Source of the DNA: Alentia gelatinosa
Lineage: Eukaryota; Annelida; Polychaeta; Phyllodocida; Polynoidae
Reading direction: 5' to 3'
Assembly (NCBI GenBank): GCA_950022655.1
Contig: OX465582.1
Coordinates: 96,858,704 to 96,922,703 of the forward strand
Length of the DNA: 64,000 nt
The notes under the pieces were generated by a model that worked only from the letters and a program-made list of their open reading frames with translations, was not told where the DNA came from and searched no databases. The position numbers were made by a program, and so were the translations under genes. Shown here one piece after another: positions 35,401 to 41,690 of this stretch (position 1 is its first letter; the number at the start of each line of letters is the position of its first letter).

Positions 35401-37825
35401 ACCGGGACCAATTTTTTAGACACGATATTCGTTAATTGCGACAGATCATAAAACCGGTCCCTGGTAACTGGTGACTCCAAGAAAATTTTGGAAACCATTA
35501 TGAGGATGATATCTGATTTTCCTTTGCGTGTACAGGTAAAACGGTGGCTCAGGTGGCGCTGCGGTGGCTGCTGCAGCAGAAGATGGTTCCGTCTGTGGTG
35601 ATCGGCGCGCGCACTGTGGAGCAGCTCGTGGACAACATGGGGGCCGCAGGCTGGACGCTCGACGAGCAGGAGGTGAGCACCAACACTGCACGAAAACCCC
35701 GATTTTACGCATGTTTACACCCGGCGTATATAGGTATCATTTTGCGTATACAGATGGGTGGTCAGAAATTGAAGTGGTCAGAAACAGGGTGGCGGGGGCA
35801 GGGCGGTCGCAATTTTTTTTATCGGTATATGTATACGCCAAACGTATATGACATGTATACAACCAGCGTATATATATATATCACACACAAGATATTTCTC
35901 CTCATATATATACGCTTGGCGGCAAAAACAGCAATTACGCTTCCGTATACATAGATGAACAGTATTGTATATGTCACATACGCTGGCGTGCAATATGGAC
36001 GTATGTAAAAATAAGTCAATATACATCAGATACATGCATTTACGAGGTAGAGTATGTATGAAAAAAAAGATGGGGGGGGGGGGGGGTTCGCACAGTGCAA
36101 GTTTGTTTTGTTTTTAAATTCCTTTTTATCTGAGAAACAAAAAATATGTGTTTTAAAACACAATTTTTTTTCAAGTGGTAGCTGCGCCTGATACCCTACA
36201 TGCCACGTCTTCACTGAATTTCTGTTTTAAAAGACATGTGTTTTAGATTATATTTCAACCTCGACATGGTTAATTTTCCTGCACACTTATAAATATGGAA
36301 TTTTCTGTTGAAAAAATGATTGACTGGACACCCAAATGTGATATAATGTATTATAGAGAAACAGGCTTACTGTCTCCGTACGGATAAAATACGCGGTAAA
36401 ATCGGCGATCAGATCAACCGATGCCGAAGGCAGAGGTTCATCTGATCGCCGATTTTACCAAGTATTGTATGTGTAGGATATACTACCACAGGTATATAAT
36501 ATTATATAATATTATATACCTGTGGTAGTATATCCTACACATACTGCCCGCTCCTACCCATGTCGTATTTATACCCGTACGACACCTAGGTGACGTACGG
36601 GGTATGTATGTGGCGTACAGGGCATGTACGGCGGCAAAATCCAAATATTCCCCCAGTAGCAAAGTTAGAAATTCGATATTTTAAGGTATATAATAATAGA
36701 GAAACAGGCTGACTGTCTCCGTACGGATAAAATACGCGGTAAAATCGGCGATCAGATGAACCTCTGCCTCCGGCATCGGTTGATCTGATCGCCGATTTTA
36801 CCGCGTATTTTATCCGTACGGAGACAGTAAGCCTGTTTCTCTATAATATATTGATGTATTCATGTGTATACGTACACACCATTTTTAACCAACAAAAACT
36901 GGCCTCATATTAACCATTATGAGAAATAACGTTCATCACAACAAGGGACGTACATCCACGTTGATCTGTAGACGCACAATTGGGCAAATACACATGGCAT
37001 ACACACATTGTAAACAGAATACAGAAACTATACACAAATGGGGTTTTCGCTATATTAATTCAATTCATTTTGAAGCCTGACGGGGATTTTCTTTATTTCA
37101 TTTTTGAGTATTTTCTTGTCTCGAATGGTGTGAATGTCCAGTGGAATTTTGTGCCAGTATGTAGAACCAACGTGTAGGCTTCTATTGAATTTATCAGTAT
37201 TGGACTTTTTAAATTAACGTTTAATTTGTTGTATCTTCTTATATAAGCTCCCGTCGACGTTCAATTATATCCCTAACACATCGTAGTTAGAAATCCGCTC
37301 TGCTCTTAGATCCTCTAGTCTTTATGTTTTGGTTGACTCTTACTGGGTGCTTCTTTGGAATTGATTTTCTTAAAGCAAGAATTTTTTTTTTTTCGTTTTG
37401 ATTTTCATAGATTAAAGGATTGTCCTTAGTACATCGGAACCTCGAGGCTATGGTTTCTGTTATAAAACCAGCTCTTTTTGTTTCTAAAAATCCTTATTCT
37501 AACTCTAACTCGTTAATTCACCTAATACTAGGTTTATGTGTTGCTGAATAATACGATTGCCACTCTTTCTTCAATAATGCCCTCTTGAATACGTCTAAAT
37601 CAGATTATATGACTTCTTATAAAAAGTTCTTCTGGCGTGATTGGCTGTATATCTAGCACTTGGTGGAGTCCATGTGAAAATAGTCAAGCAACCTCTCATT
37701 TCTCGAAATTATTATTTTGTTGTTGATAGATGAAGACTCTGACTGGGGTGTCCGCCATCCCATCTCCCTATCCGTACGACTACATCGCCAAGGACAACGT
37801 GACCTTCGAACGTCAACGGCCCTGA
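11348..37825 (+). CDS. aldo-keto reductase (YajO / aryl-alcohol-dehydrogenase-like), eight exons
   Basis: NADPH-dependent aldo-keto reductase, a (beta/alpha)8 barrel oxidoreductase reducing aldehydes or ketones; the substrate is unknown. Joining 11348-11437, 18222-18361, 19285-19444, 20859-21032, 27567-27664, 33520-33692, 35536-35672 and 37730-37825 gives 1068 bases, 355 residues plus TGA, with every junction in frame at GT-AG sites. The N-terminus has [17 protein letters not shown]. The catalytic tetrad is Asp57 and Tyr62 (in YIDTADMY), Lys90 (IIATK) and His132 (LHVWD). VRYVGLSN and [14 protein letters not shown] are family landmarks, and [12 protein letters not shown] (301-312) is the cofactor phosphate/adenine site. 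Length is normal for the family. The ATG at 11348 has a strong context (A at -3, G at +4). Exons are GC-richer than the introns. No damage is seen, so it is probably an active gene. It resembles the tetrameric YajO-like branch more than AKR1 enzymes. Confidence 0.93.
11438..12026. other. start of AKR intron 1
   Basis: Intron 1 runs 11438-18221. This first part has no recognisable element except a copy of ACACTGGCCACCAGAGCA near 11714, a phrase that also occurs near 12777, 51840 and (reversed) 11025. Confidence 0.5.
12027..12272. mobile_element. G-tract-rich foldback MITE in intron 1
   Basis: Terminal inverted repeats of about 45 bases with a few mismatches: the left end AATTATGGCCGGGGG is matched by CCCCCGGCCATAATT on the right, and outside these AGGGATCGTTCA pairs with TGAATGGTCCCT. 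Between them lie repeated ATTCCAAGGGGGG units with G runs of 11, 11 and 14 bases. No coding capacity. Confidence 0.75.
12273..13947. other. AKR intron 1, middle part
   Basis: AT-rich intron sequence without a recognised gene. A 19-base G run lies at 13679-13697. The short tandem phrase CAAAACCACTTACCT is repeated near 13465-13500. Confidence 0.45.
13948..14244 (+). repeat. two-part foldback element in intron 1
   Basis: The module starts TTTCACCCCTGG and contains CCATAGGCTTAACATTGGGAA. It closes with GGGGTGAGATAAAT, followed by a hairpin with arms around TTTTGGTGCAAGAAGTCATTC and its partner GAATGATGACTTTGACCAAAA. The tip is CACTCAGCTGCCGCCTCG. Confidence 0.8.
14560..14790. repeat. interspersed repeat, relative at 41485-41690
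   Basis: The phrases TGAAAGAATTGAAGGAAACC, ATATTTTTCGTACATTTCCT and ATCAGGCAAATGTA recur with little change near 41545-41610. The family is not recognised. Confidence 0.65.
15308..15327 (-). repeat. (TGA)n tail of the antisense LINE
   Basis: On the minus strand the last codons run directly into TGATGATGATGATGA. This marks the 3' end of the LINE insertion. Confidence 0.8.
15327..16899 (-). CDS. 5'-truncated LINE reverse transcriptase with C-terminal zinc finger
   Basis: An uninterrupted minus-strand frame of about 520 residues, antisense to the AKR gene, starting without its own Met inside RT. In order: [12 protein letters not shown] (palm Asp), [20 protein letters not shown] (RQGGVxS-like), [13 protein letters not shown] (the catalytic DD box as WVDD), [12 protein letters not shown], the long thumb region, and a C-terminal [18 protein letters not shown] zinc motif (CCHC) typical of several non-LTR clades. 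The stop is the first unit of a (TGA)n 3' tail, so there is essentially no 3' UTR. This points to a recent insertion, intact up to the truncation, with the endonuclease missing. The clade is undetermined; the tail suggests an RTE-like end. Confidence 0.85.
16905..17560. repeat. diverged inverted duplicate of 49210-49905
   Basis: Read in reverse, this segment matches 49210-49905 across its length. Shared phrases include GGCAACACCTGTATT, GTGTTTGTCCGAGCGGCCGC, ACCTTATCTGCTTGGTTACG and a G (here) or C (there) tract. It borders the truncated 5' end of the LINE. The family is unknown. Confidence 0.8.
17575..17790. other. interior of CACTA-like copy 2
   Basis: Shares the phrase AAAGTAAAATCTATT and A-run followed by ACATAATGCAGG with 23615-23665 in copy 3, so it belongs to a longer version of the element. 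Confidence 0.6.
18222..18361 (+). CDS. AKR exon 2 (residues 31-77)
   Basis: The acceptor TTTTTAG precedes CAAGGC. The exon ends AGCAG before the donor GTCAGG, phase 2. It carries [15 protein letters not shown] with catalytic Asp57 and Tyr62. Confidence 0.93.
18362..19284. other. AKR intron 2
   Basis: The intron is largely filled by the foldback element at 18515-18814. That element is itself flanked by ACGGAGTCTCCATA and CGCTACTGAGTAGAATACGG, phrases also found near 22790-22850, which suggests a nested insertion. It ends in a T-rich tract and TTTCAG. Confidence 0.7.
18515..18814 (-). repeat. two-part foldback element in intron 2
   Basis: Close relative of the copy at 462-764: hairpin arms TTTAATCTTGGCCACCG, tip GAGGCGAAGCCGAGTGA, then the module bounded by TTTATCCTACC and GGGGTAGGATAAA, with TGCCACTAGTGGCA inside. 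Confidence 0.88.
19285..19444 (+). CDS. AKR exon 3 (residues 77-130)
   Basis: The acceptor TTTCAG, then ACGCCAG completes the split Arg codon. The exon ends GATATTTTCTAT before GTAAGT, phase 0. It carries [10 protein letters not shown] with catalytic Lys90, and [10 protein letters not shown]. Confidence 0.93.
19505..19622. repeat. small palindromic repeat with internal duplication (intron 3)
   Basis: AGTGTGACTGAA on the left pairs with TTCAGTCACACT on the right. The half CTTGAAATTTTAGATCT plus GGAACAAATTCCATTCAG occurs twice in tandem. A MITE-like unit that gained a second right half. Confidence 0.75.
19833..20220. repeat. degenerate tandem repeat, about 195-bp unit, two copies (intron 3)
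   Basis: CATAGACACCAATAG plus TAAGCACTTAC, CAGATGGCC, TGGTGACAT and AATAGAA recur in the same order at about 195-base spacing. Confidence 0.75.
20357..20798. mobile_element. hAT-like MITE in intron 3
   Basis: Ends CAGGGTTGCCACACAT and ATTGTGGCAACACTG are imperfect inverted repeats starting CAGKGTTGCCACA, like hAT termini. A 114-residue frame inside has no recognised domain. I could not see a clear 8-bp target duplication, so the class call is tentative. Confidence 0.55.
20859..21032 (+). CDS. AKR exon 4 (residues 131-188)
   Basis: The acceptor CCTGACAG and donor GTAAGG, both phase 0. It starts LHVWDD with catalytic His132, then VRYVGLSN and the helix [18 protein letters not shown] leading to the cofactor-stacking strand. 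Confidence 0.94.
21075..21440. repeat. two-part hairpin element, GTGCAGTATA family, copy 1 (intron 4)
   Basis: The first part begins near ATATACTCATGCAGTATA. The second part is a hairpin at about 21272-21425 with arms AGAACGACCTACCATGCTTG and CATGGTCAGGACGTTCT and the tip CTCGGCGTAAACGCCTTG. It aligns in order with 42425-42780. The layout is the same as the TTTATC families, with unrelated arms. Confidence 0.75.
21441..22980. other. AKR intron 4, first part
   Basis: No recognised gene. Near 22790-22860 lie phrases (GAGTCTCCATA, CGCTACTGAA) shared with sequence flanking the intron 2 foldback. Otherwise featureless to me. Confidence 0.4.
22981..24023 (+). mobile_element. CACTA-like element, copy 3 (intron 4)
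   Basis: CACTGCACGAAAACC left and GTTTCGTGCAGTG right, flanked by AAC on both sides. Subterminal parts at 22981-23220 and 23765-24023 match copies 1 and 2. The centre (about 23225-23560) is a distinct GC-rich segment without recognised coding, containing two near copies of CCTCCCCCACAC followed by TGTGTGAA. Confidence 0.85.
24387..24891. mobile_element. hAT-like MITE in intron 4
   Basis: The left end CAGGGATGTCAG and right end CTGACATCCCTG are perfect 12-base inverted repeats of hAT type (CAGGGxTGxCA). The outside octamers CTCATATT and CTTATTAT agree at five of eight bases, consistent with an old 8-bp duplication. Internal CAGGGATTTTT-like phrases recur. It has no transposase. Confidence 0.65.
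24892..25680. other. AKR intron 4, middle part
   Basis: AT-rich intron sequence. The frames at 25108-25413 overlap each other on both strands and have no recognised motif. Nothing supported. Confidence 0.4.
25681..26070 (+). repeat. two-part foldback element in intron 4
   Basis: Starts CTATCTTACCCCATG, with GTAGGAATAACATTGAA. The internal boundary GGGGTGAGATAAATCCAGAA is at about 25916. The hairpin tip is CACTCAGCTTTGCCTCGATGA. Arms resemble those of 37910-38240. Confidence 0.8.
26071..27060. other. AKR intron 4, last kilobase
   Basis: No gene seen. CA- and AC-rich stretches near 26530-26700 give open frames without motifs. Confidence 0.4.
27061..27297 (+). repeat. two-part foldback element, hairpin half deleted (intron 4)
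   Basis: The module TTTATCCTACCCCTC with CCATAGGCTTAACATTGAG and TGCCACTAGTGGCA is complete. The hairpin half keeps TTTTAATCTTGGCCACCGCA and GGCTCCGGACT but lacks the tip. Confidence 0.8.
27567..27664 (+). CDS. AKR exon 5 (residues 189-221)
   Basis: The acceptor GTGTTACAG, then GAGCAGTACAAC (EQYN, cofactor-stacking region). The exon ends CTCAAGGG before GTAAGT, phase 2. It includes [18 protein letters not shown]. Confidence 0.93.
27665..29087. other. AKR intron 5, first part
   Basis: No gene seen. There is a 19-base C run at 28141-28159. A segment near 28740-28900 has several GGCTGG/CCAGCTGG and GCCGAT phrases and may be a diverged repeat. Confidence 0.4.
29088..29264. mobile_element. MITE with GGGAGGTGTTTTA ends (intron 5)
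   Basis: GGGAGGTGTTTTA on the left is matched by TAAAACACCTCCC on the right. A related copy is at 61313-61690, sharing ATAGTGACCGTTTCCGTTGC and ATATCCAAATAGGTCT. Confidence 0.75.
30370..30960 (+). mobile_element. LINE 3' end with A-rich tail (intron 5)
   Basis: Holds the last roughly 107 codons of a LINE ORF2 (30422-30745), a short 3' UTR, AATAAACTTTGAATAAA and an A-rich tail ending near 30960. It is 5'-truncated, in the sense orientation relative to the AKR gene. Its AATAAA motifs could act as a cryptic polyadenylation site in the intron. Confidence 0.7.
30422..30745 (+). pseudogene. LINE ORF2 C-terminal fragment
   Basis: The basic end of a LINE polyprotein: [16 protein letters not shown], then [22 protein letters not shown] and a closing [12 protein letters not shown]. 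The pattern (R-x-HLLxLM, RSPxYRGxxLWxxLP, FKxxI) is common at the C-termini of CR1/L2/Jockey-type elements. The Met is not a genuine start. It is intact to its stop, but only a fragment. Confidence 0.65.
31122..31304. mobile_element. pogo/Tigger-like MITE, copy 1 (intron 5)
   Basis: Terminal inverted repeats TACAGTAGAACCC and GGGGTTCTACTGTA with TA at both ends, as expected for a Tc1/mariner-type TA duplication. The interior repeats GTAAGCGGACAC-like units. A second copy is at 53162-53361. Confidence 0.85.
31305..32744. other. AKR intron 5, middle part
   Basis: AT-rich, no gene recognised. Nothing supported beyond intron. Confidence 0.4.
32745..33078 (+). repeat. two-part foldback element, TTATCCACCTAAT family, copy 1 (intron 5)
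   Basis: The module begins TTATCCACCTAATACAAAG with GTGTCCATAGAAAACACAT, and closes at AAGTGGATAATAAA. Then comes a hairpin (about 32945-33075) with arms GACTGGTTTCAGAT and ATCTGAAACCAGTC, also TGCTCCTCGGAGTTGA and TCAACTCCTCGGAGCA, and the tip CTCGCTCACGCTCGG. The second copy, reversed, is at 53364-53768. Confidence 0.88.
33079..33519. other. end of AKR intron 5
   Basis: No gene. It ends with a T-rich polypyrimidine stretch and TTTAG at the exon 6 acceptor. Confidence 0.6.
33520..33692 (+). CDS. AKR exon 6 (residues 221-279)
   Basis: The acceptor TTTGTTTAG, then GGGGTGGCTGAGTGGG completes Gly and reads GWLSGKIQ. The exon ends GCCAGAG before GTGAAT, phase 1. It carries the loop with [12 protein letters not shown] and helix [12 protein letters not shown]. 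Reading through the donor would run straight into a Ser-Leu-Pro frame from the polypyrimidine repeat. Confidence 0.92.
33713..34432. repeat. polypyrimidine satellite (CTCCCT)n then (CCCT)n
   Basis: About 720 bases of pure C/T beginning some 20 bases after the exon 6 donor. The first 570 or so are CTCCCT hexamers with local CTCCT variants, and the last 140 are CCCT tetramers. Such tracts can form triplex DNA and its purine strand can form G-quadruplexes. It gives a false 200-plus-residue Leu/Ser/Pro frame. Confidence 0.97.
34494..34687. mobile_element. MITE with GTGGGGYTGGG ends (intron 6)
   Basis: The left end GTGGGGTTGGGGTTGGAGTG and right end CACTCCCAACCCAGCCCCAC are inverted repeats, extended inward by GAGTATTTAA and TTAAATACTC. 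Under 200 bases, non-coding. Confidence 0.8.
34960..35460. repeat. palindromic foldback with TAACGATTATC units (intron 6)
   Basis: Several inverted copies: CGCTATTAACGATTATC near 35050 and 35350, and GATAATCGTTAATAGCG near 35240. ACCATTGACCCCAAGGG and CATTGGCCCCAATGG phrases also recur in both orientations. It looks like nested inverted repeats and has no coding. Confidence 0.75.
35536..35672 (+). CDS. AKR exon 7 (residues 279-324)
   Basis: The acceptor GTGTACAG, then GTAAAACGG completes Gly279. The exon ends GACGAGCAGGAG before GTGAGC, phase 0. It holds [20 protein letters not shown] and the cofactor-binding [12 protein letters not shown]. Confidence 0.93.
35684..36097 (-). mobile_element. 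CACTA-like element, copy 4 (intron 7)
   Basis: Reverse orientation: CACTGCACGAAAACC on the left comes from the right end of copy 1, and TTCGCACAGTG on the right from its left end. It is flanked by CAA on both sides. Subterminal GTATACGCC-like sites and the phrase GGTATCATTTTG are shared with copy 1. It begins 11 bases into the intron, right next to the exon 7 donor. A 15-base G run lies inside its right end. Confidence 0.88.
36356..36841. mobile_element. foldback element with nested palindromes (intron 7)
   Basis: Ends GAGAAACAGG and CCTGTTTCTC. The right part (36699-36841) is a near-perfect 143-base hairpin with CTGTCTCCGTACGGATAAAA and AATCGGCGATCAGAT in its arms. The left part carries the same arm, with its loop in the opposite orientation, and a truncated partner. 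A 78-base perfect palindrome lies at 36467-36544. The 39335-39525 duplicate lacks this segment, which defines the insertion. Confidence 0.85.
36467..36544. repeat. 78-base perfect palindrome
   Basis: Arms GTATGTGTAGGATATACTAC and its exact complement meet at an AT-rich centre without a loop. It is probably a small palindromic insertion inside the larger foldback. Confidence 0.9.
36931..37729. other. end of AKR intron 7
   Basis: AT-rich intron sequence, no gene recognised. It ends TTGTTGATAG at the exon 8 acceptor. Confidence 0.6.
37730..37825 (+). CDS. AKR exon 8 (residues 325-355 and stop)
   Basis: The acceptor TTGATAG, then ATGAAGACTCTG in phase 0. It encodes [19 protein letters not shown], matching the usual YPY C-terminal tail of this AKR branch, and ends CGGCCCTGA. 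The last 15 bases, starting at 37811, are also the first bases of the tandem unit that follows. Confidence 0.88.
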   Translation: MKTLTGVSAIPSPYPYDYIAKDNVTFERQRP

Positions 37826-37909
37826 GGCCCAGTATCGACAGTCAACCACTGCACAGTCATATGCTCAATATGGGACGGAATGTTGCATCAATATTTGCCT
37901 GATACACTA

Positions 37910-38240
37910 TTTATCTCACCCCTGGTACAAGTTTAGCCATAGGAATAACATTAGAAAAAAATACTCAATGATCACCCCCGTAAAGTGACAACACTACGCC
38001 ACGGCCGTGGCGTAGTGAATTTGAGAAGTCTTTTCTAATCATTGCGATAGTTTGATGATATTTGATTTGAATAAAAGGGGTGAGATAAATCCAGAACCGC
38101 ACTCGAATCAAAAATAGACACAACTCCACTCGTTTGAATGGGCTGTAATCGTCACTCGGCTTCGCCTTGATGACGATTGTGGCCCATCCAAACTCGTGGA
38201 GTATTGTCTATTTATACGATTCTCGATGCAGTTCTATATA
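37910..38240 (+). repeat. two-part foldback element in tandem unit 1
   Basis: TTTATCTCACCCCTGGTAC, CCATAGGAATAACATTAG, then GGGGTGAGATAAATCCAGAA and a hairpin with arms ACTCCACTCGTTTGAATGGG and CCCATCCAAACTCGTGGAGT-like partner. The tip is CACTCGGCTTCGCCTTGATGA. Confidence 0.88.
38070..38075 (+). promoter_or_regulatory. candidate AATAAA polyadenylation signal
   Basis: The first AATAAA after the AKR stop, 245 bases downstream, located at the inner boundary of the foldback element. A second AATAAA is at 38426-38431, at the end of unit 1. Which one is used is unknown. Confidence 0.35.
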
Positions 38241-38540
38241 AGTACTCGGTATATGACTGGAGACCGAATGTTTGAATAGTTCACTTCTCATCTTCATCAA
38301 TAATTACACCTGTATCATATGTCTTTATAAAACACCTGATGTTTAACACAAGATGTACTCTATGGTTGGATGGTATTGTAACACCCAGTGGAAGATCTAA
38401 CCTAGGTTAGAACTAGCGCTTACTGAATAAAAAAAAAAACCGTCAACGGCCCTGAGGCACAGTATCAACAGTCAACCACTGCACAGTCATATGCTCAATA
38501 TGGGGACGGAATATTGCATCAATATTTGCCTGATACACTA

Positions 38541-38868
38541 TTTATCTCACCCCTGGTACAAGTTTAGCCATAGGAATAACATTAGAAAAAATTACTCAAT
38601 GATCACCCCCGTAAAGTGACAACACTACGCCACGGCCGTGGCGTAGTGAATTTGAGAAGTCTTTTCTAATTATTGCGATAGTTTGATGATATTTGATTTG
38701 AATAAAAGGGGTGAGATAAATCTAGAACCGCACTCGAATCATAAATAGACACAACTCCACTCGTTTGAATGGGCCGTAATCGTCACTCGGCTTCGCCTCG
38801 ATGACGATTGCGGCCCATCCAAACTCGTGGAGTATTGTCTATTTATACGATTCTCGATGCAGTTCTAT
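38541..38868 (+). repeat. two-part foldback element in tandem unit 2
   Basis: Near-identical to 37910-38240, duplicated with the tandem unit. The tip is CACTCGGCTTCGCCTCGATGA. Confidence 0.88.
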
Positions 38869-39169
38869 ATATAAGTACTCGGTATATGACTGGAGACCGA
38901 ATGTTTAAATAGTTCACTTCTCATCTTCATCAATAATTACACCTGTATCATATGTCTTTATAAAACACCTGATGTTTAACACAAGATGTACTCTATGGTT
39001 GGATGGTATTGTAACACCCAGTGGAAGATCTAACCTAGGTTAGAACTAGCGCTTACTGAATAAAAAAAGAAACCCATCAACGGCCCTGAGGCACAGTATC
39101 AACAGTCAACCGCTGCACAATCATATGCTCAATATGGGACGGAATGTTGCGTCAATACTTGCCTGATAG

Positions 39170-41484
39170 TCTTGGTGCTACCAGGGGGTTATATGCTACA
39201 TTTTGGAGTATGCGTTTCAAACCCGTGTCTAAATTCACATACACAACACCACTGTGATCTTATATTATTAAGAGCAAATGTCACCCTTAACATGGGATAT
39301 ATTCTAGAGTGATCTCACATGGTGTACTGTGTGTTTAAAATCATATTTACACCGTGGCATGGCTAGTTTTCCTGCACACTTATAAATATAGAGTTTTTCT
39401 GTTGAAAAAATGATTGACTGGTCACCGATATATGGTATTATGTAATAAATTGGATGTATATAAGTATATAGGTATAAATCATTTTTAACAAATGAAAACT
39501 TGCCTCATAGTATCCATTATGAGAACTACCGGTACTATTAATAACAAAGTCAGAAGATGTAAGAAGCAGTGGTGCCCTCTTGTGGGAAACCTGCGAATCA
39601 TGTTCTCAGGAGCCGACTTAATTTTGCATTTGTTCAGCTATTTCCCTGTAGGTGGCATATGTGAAAATAGATTCATCTACCGAATTTTATTGCCAAGACA
39701 GGTATTACAGTCTTAAAGCAAATAACTCAGATAATGTGTTCAGAAAGCAATGTGTCTTTCACAATCTCAGGAACACCCACCAAAGTATTTACTAACAAAG
39801 GAATACTCTTGTCATTGGAGACTATTGTTGATCTGACTCGGATGAATATCTACCTTATTTGTTGGAGTGTGTCTGGATGTTTCCACGAATTTGTGTTGCA
39901 GAGATGCCAGTTTGTTTTGTGTGTGTTATATTTCATGTAATAGCAGTCTATATTCAGTTTAATAAGTACATGGGGATGTTGATGTGCACGATTCATACAC
40001 ATATATATATTTTCGAAAGTAGATGAGGTAAACCCCCAAACACCAACCAAAGAGAACTAGTAGACATAGCAACAGTTGGTACGCCAACCTCGAGCTTTTA
40101 AAATAAATATTCCTGGCCTGATGTATTTTCGGTATTGTATTCACCTTGCATCAGTATGAATCGTTATCCTAGTATTATTTAGTACGTTAATCTAAAAAAA
40201 CACGATAATGGCTATGGCGCCACTAACCAAGGAATACCCGATGTGTTGTCTTCTTTGTTTTTCCATATTTTTATTTGTTTACAACTTGTGATACAGTTTT
40301 TCAGTTAACTAAAAAAAGTGGGCCTATTAAGAAAACCGATACTCCCAGTGAGCAATAACAGGACGGGACGTACATTAGACATACCTAAAACAATATGTTT
40401 AGCGCTTCGGTTACTACTTTATGAATGCAATTACATTCGCAGATTGAAAGAGATTGATTTTAATTTATTTCTTTTATAATAATGAAGCTTTTATTCACTT
40501 CTGTTTGACAACAGTTGTTCCAGTGAAGATTTCCTGGGAAAGTGCACATCAAGATTACATGTAACCAAATAAATGACATAAATGGGTATATATAAAATAT
40601 GAAAGTGTTAGTAATATCTATGATATCGATTTATTGTCGGTACTACTATGCTTGACTAACCTCCTAGCTCCCCTTTCTCTTGATTAAATTCTACTCTCAT
40701 ATCGATGTAGGATTTCTTAGTTTGTTAATCGTTCACTAAAGCTGTTAGAGATAATGCATTGGGGTTGGGTTTTGAAATTACCGGTATTTCGTTCTAGAAT
40801 TGACTGGCATCTCTGGGACACACAACTTACTGGTGCTAGATGAGTGGTTCTGTAACCGACCTTCGATGTATACATTCATTTGTTACTGGCACTGTCAAAT
40901 AAACAACTAGTCTTCCCCTTCTCTTGAGAAGATCGTTATTTGATTCCATCACTTAAATTATAACATACATGTTACAAATACATGTACGATAAAGCCCTAC
41001 TTTGTTGGGAAGCCTTCTCAGGATCTTGTACAGGGGCCCTTGATCTTATATGACGTTAGATTATCATTATATAAACACCTTTTTAAAATTTTTTCACTAT
41101 AAACACTAGCGGACACTGATTGATTTTTATTATCAATTGATTGCAAAGTCCCCATTGAAAATGTATGGCGCCAACGTAAACCAATAACCATTGTTTCTAT
41201 GGGTATTGTTTGTCAGAAAATATTACTATTAGTTACAGATTTAAAGGCATATCACGCAATTTTTCTTGAAAATTAAAACCCATGTAATTATCCCGATAAT
41301 TAAATATGATGAGCCGAAACTGTTGCAAAGCACATATCTAACTTAAAAATTGGGGATCGCCGTGCTGGTTTTTGATTTAGAGATTAATATTATAATATTA
41401 TAATAAAAGAATATATAGAAATTCCCAAAAGTTATTTTTCATATGGTAAAACCCATGTCATTTTCCTCAAACTGTCATAGAATT
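39170..41484. other. 3' flank of the AKR gene, spacer
   Basis: AT-rich. It includes 39335-39525, the uninterrupted duplicate of the sequence around the intron 7 foldback. No supported gene. Confidence 0.45.
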
Positions 41485-41690
41485 TAGTAGATATGCAGTA
41501 CTCTACATTAAAGTTTTAAAATTCATAGGTCACCATTTTGTTTTTGAAAGAATTGAAGAAAACCATATTTTTCAGTACATTTCCTATGTAAATCAGGCAA
41601 ATGTAAATCGGCCTATTTTACCTATTAAGATTGGATAAAACGCTAAATCTACTAATTTAGATTTAGAATGAATCCCAAGAAACAAGTTTT
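41485..41690. repeat. interspersed repeat, relative at 14560-14790
   Basis: TGAAAGAATTGAAG, AAACCATATTTTTC, GTACATTTCCT and AAATCAGGCAAATGTA are shared with the intron 1 copy in the same order. Confidence 0.65.

Larger units (their letters stand above)
36240..36930. repeat. duplicate of 39335-39525, interrupted by a foldback insertion
   Basis: CCTGCACACTTATAAATAT, TTCTGTTGAAAAAATGATTG and GACTGG on the left, and ACCATTTTTAAC, CTCATA and CCATTATGAGAA on the right, are continuous at 39335-39525. Here they are split by the 36356-36841 element. Confidence 0.8.
37811..39169. repeat. 630-base tandem array starting in the AKR stop-codon region
   Basis: Unit 1 is 37811-38440, unit 2 is 38441-39074, and partial unit 3 is 39075-39169. 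Each begins CRTCAACGGCCCTGAGG, the last AKR codons and stop. Units 1 and 2 contain the same foldback element and end TACTGAATAAA plus an A-rich run. Unit 3 stops matching six bases before the foldback would begin. Confidence 0.92.

Noticed and set aside
35544..35954. 136-residue plus frame starting at [10 protein letters not shown]
   Set aside because: The first part is AKR exon 7 and the remainder is intron 7 and the CACTA-like element, so the Met is internal.
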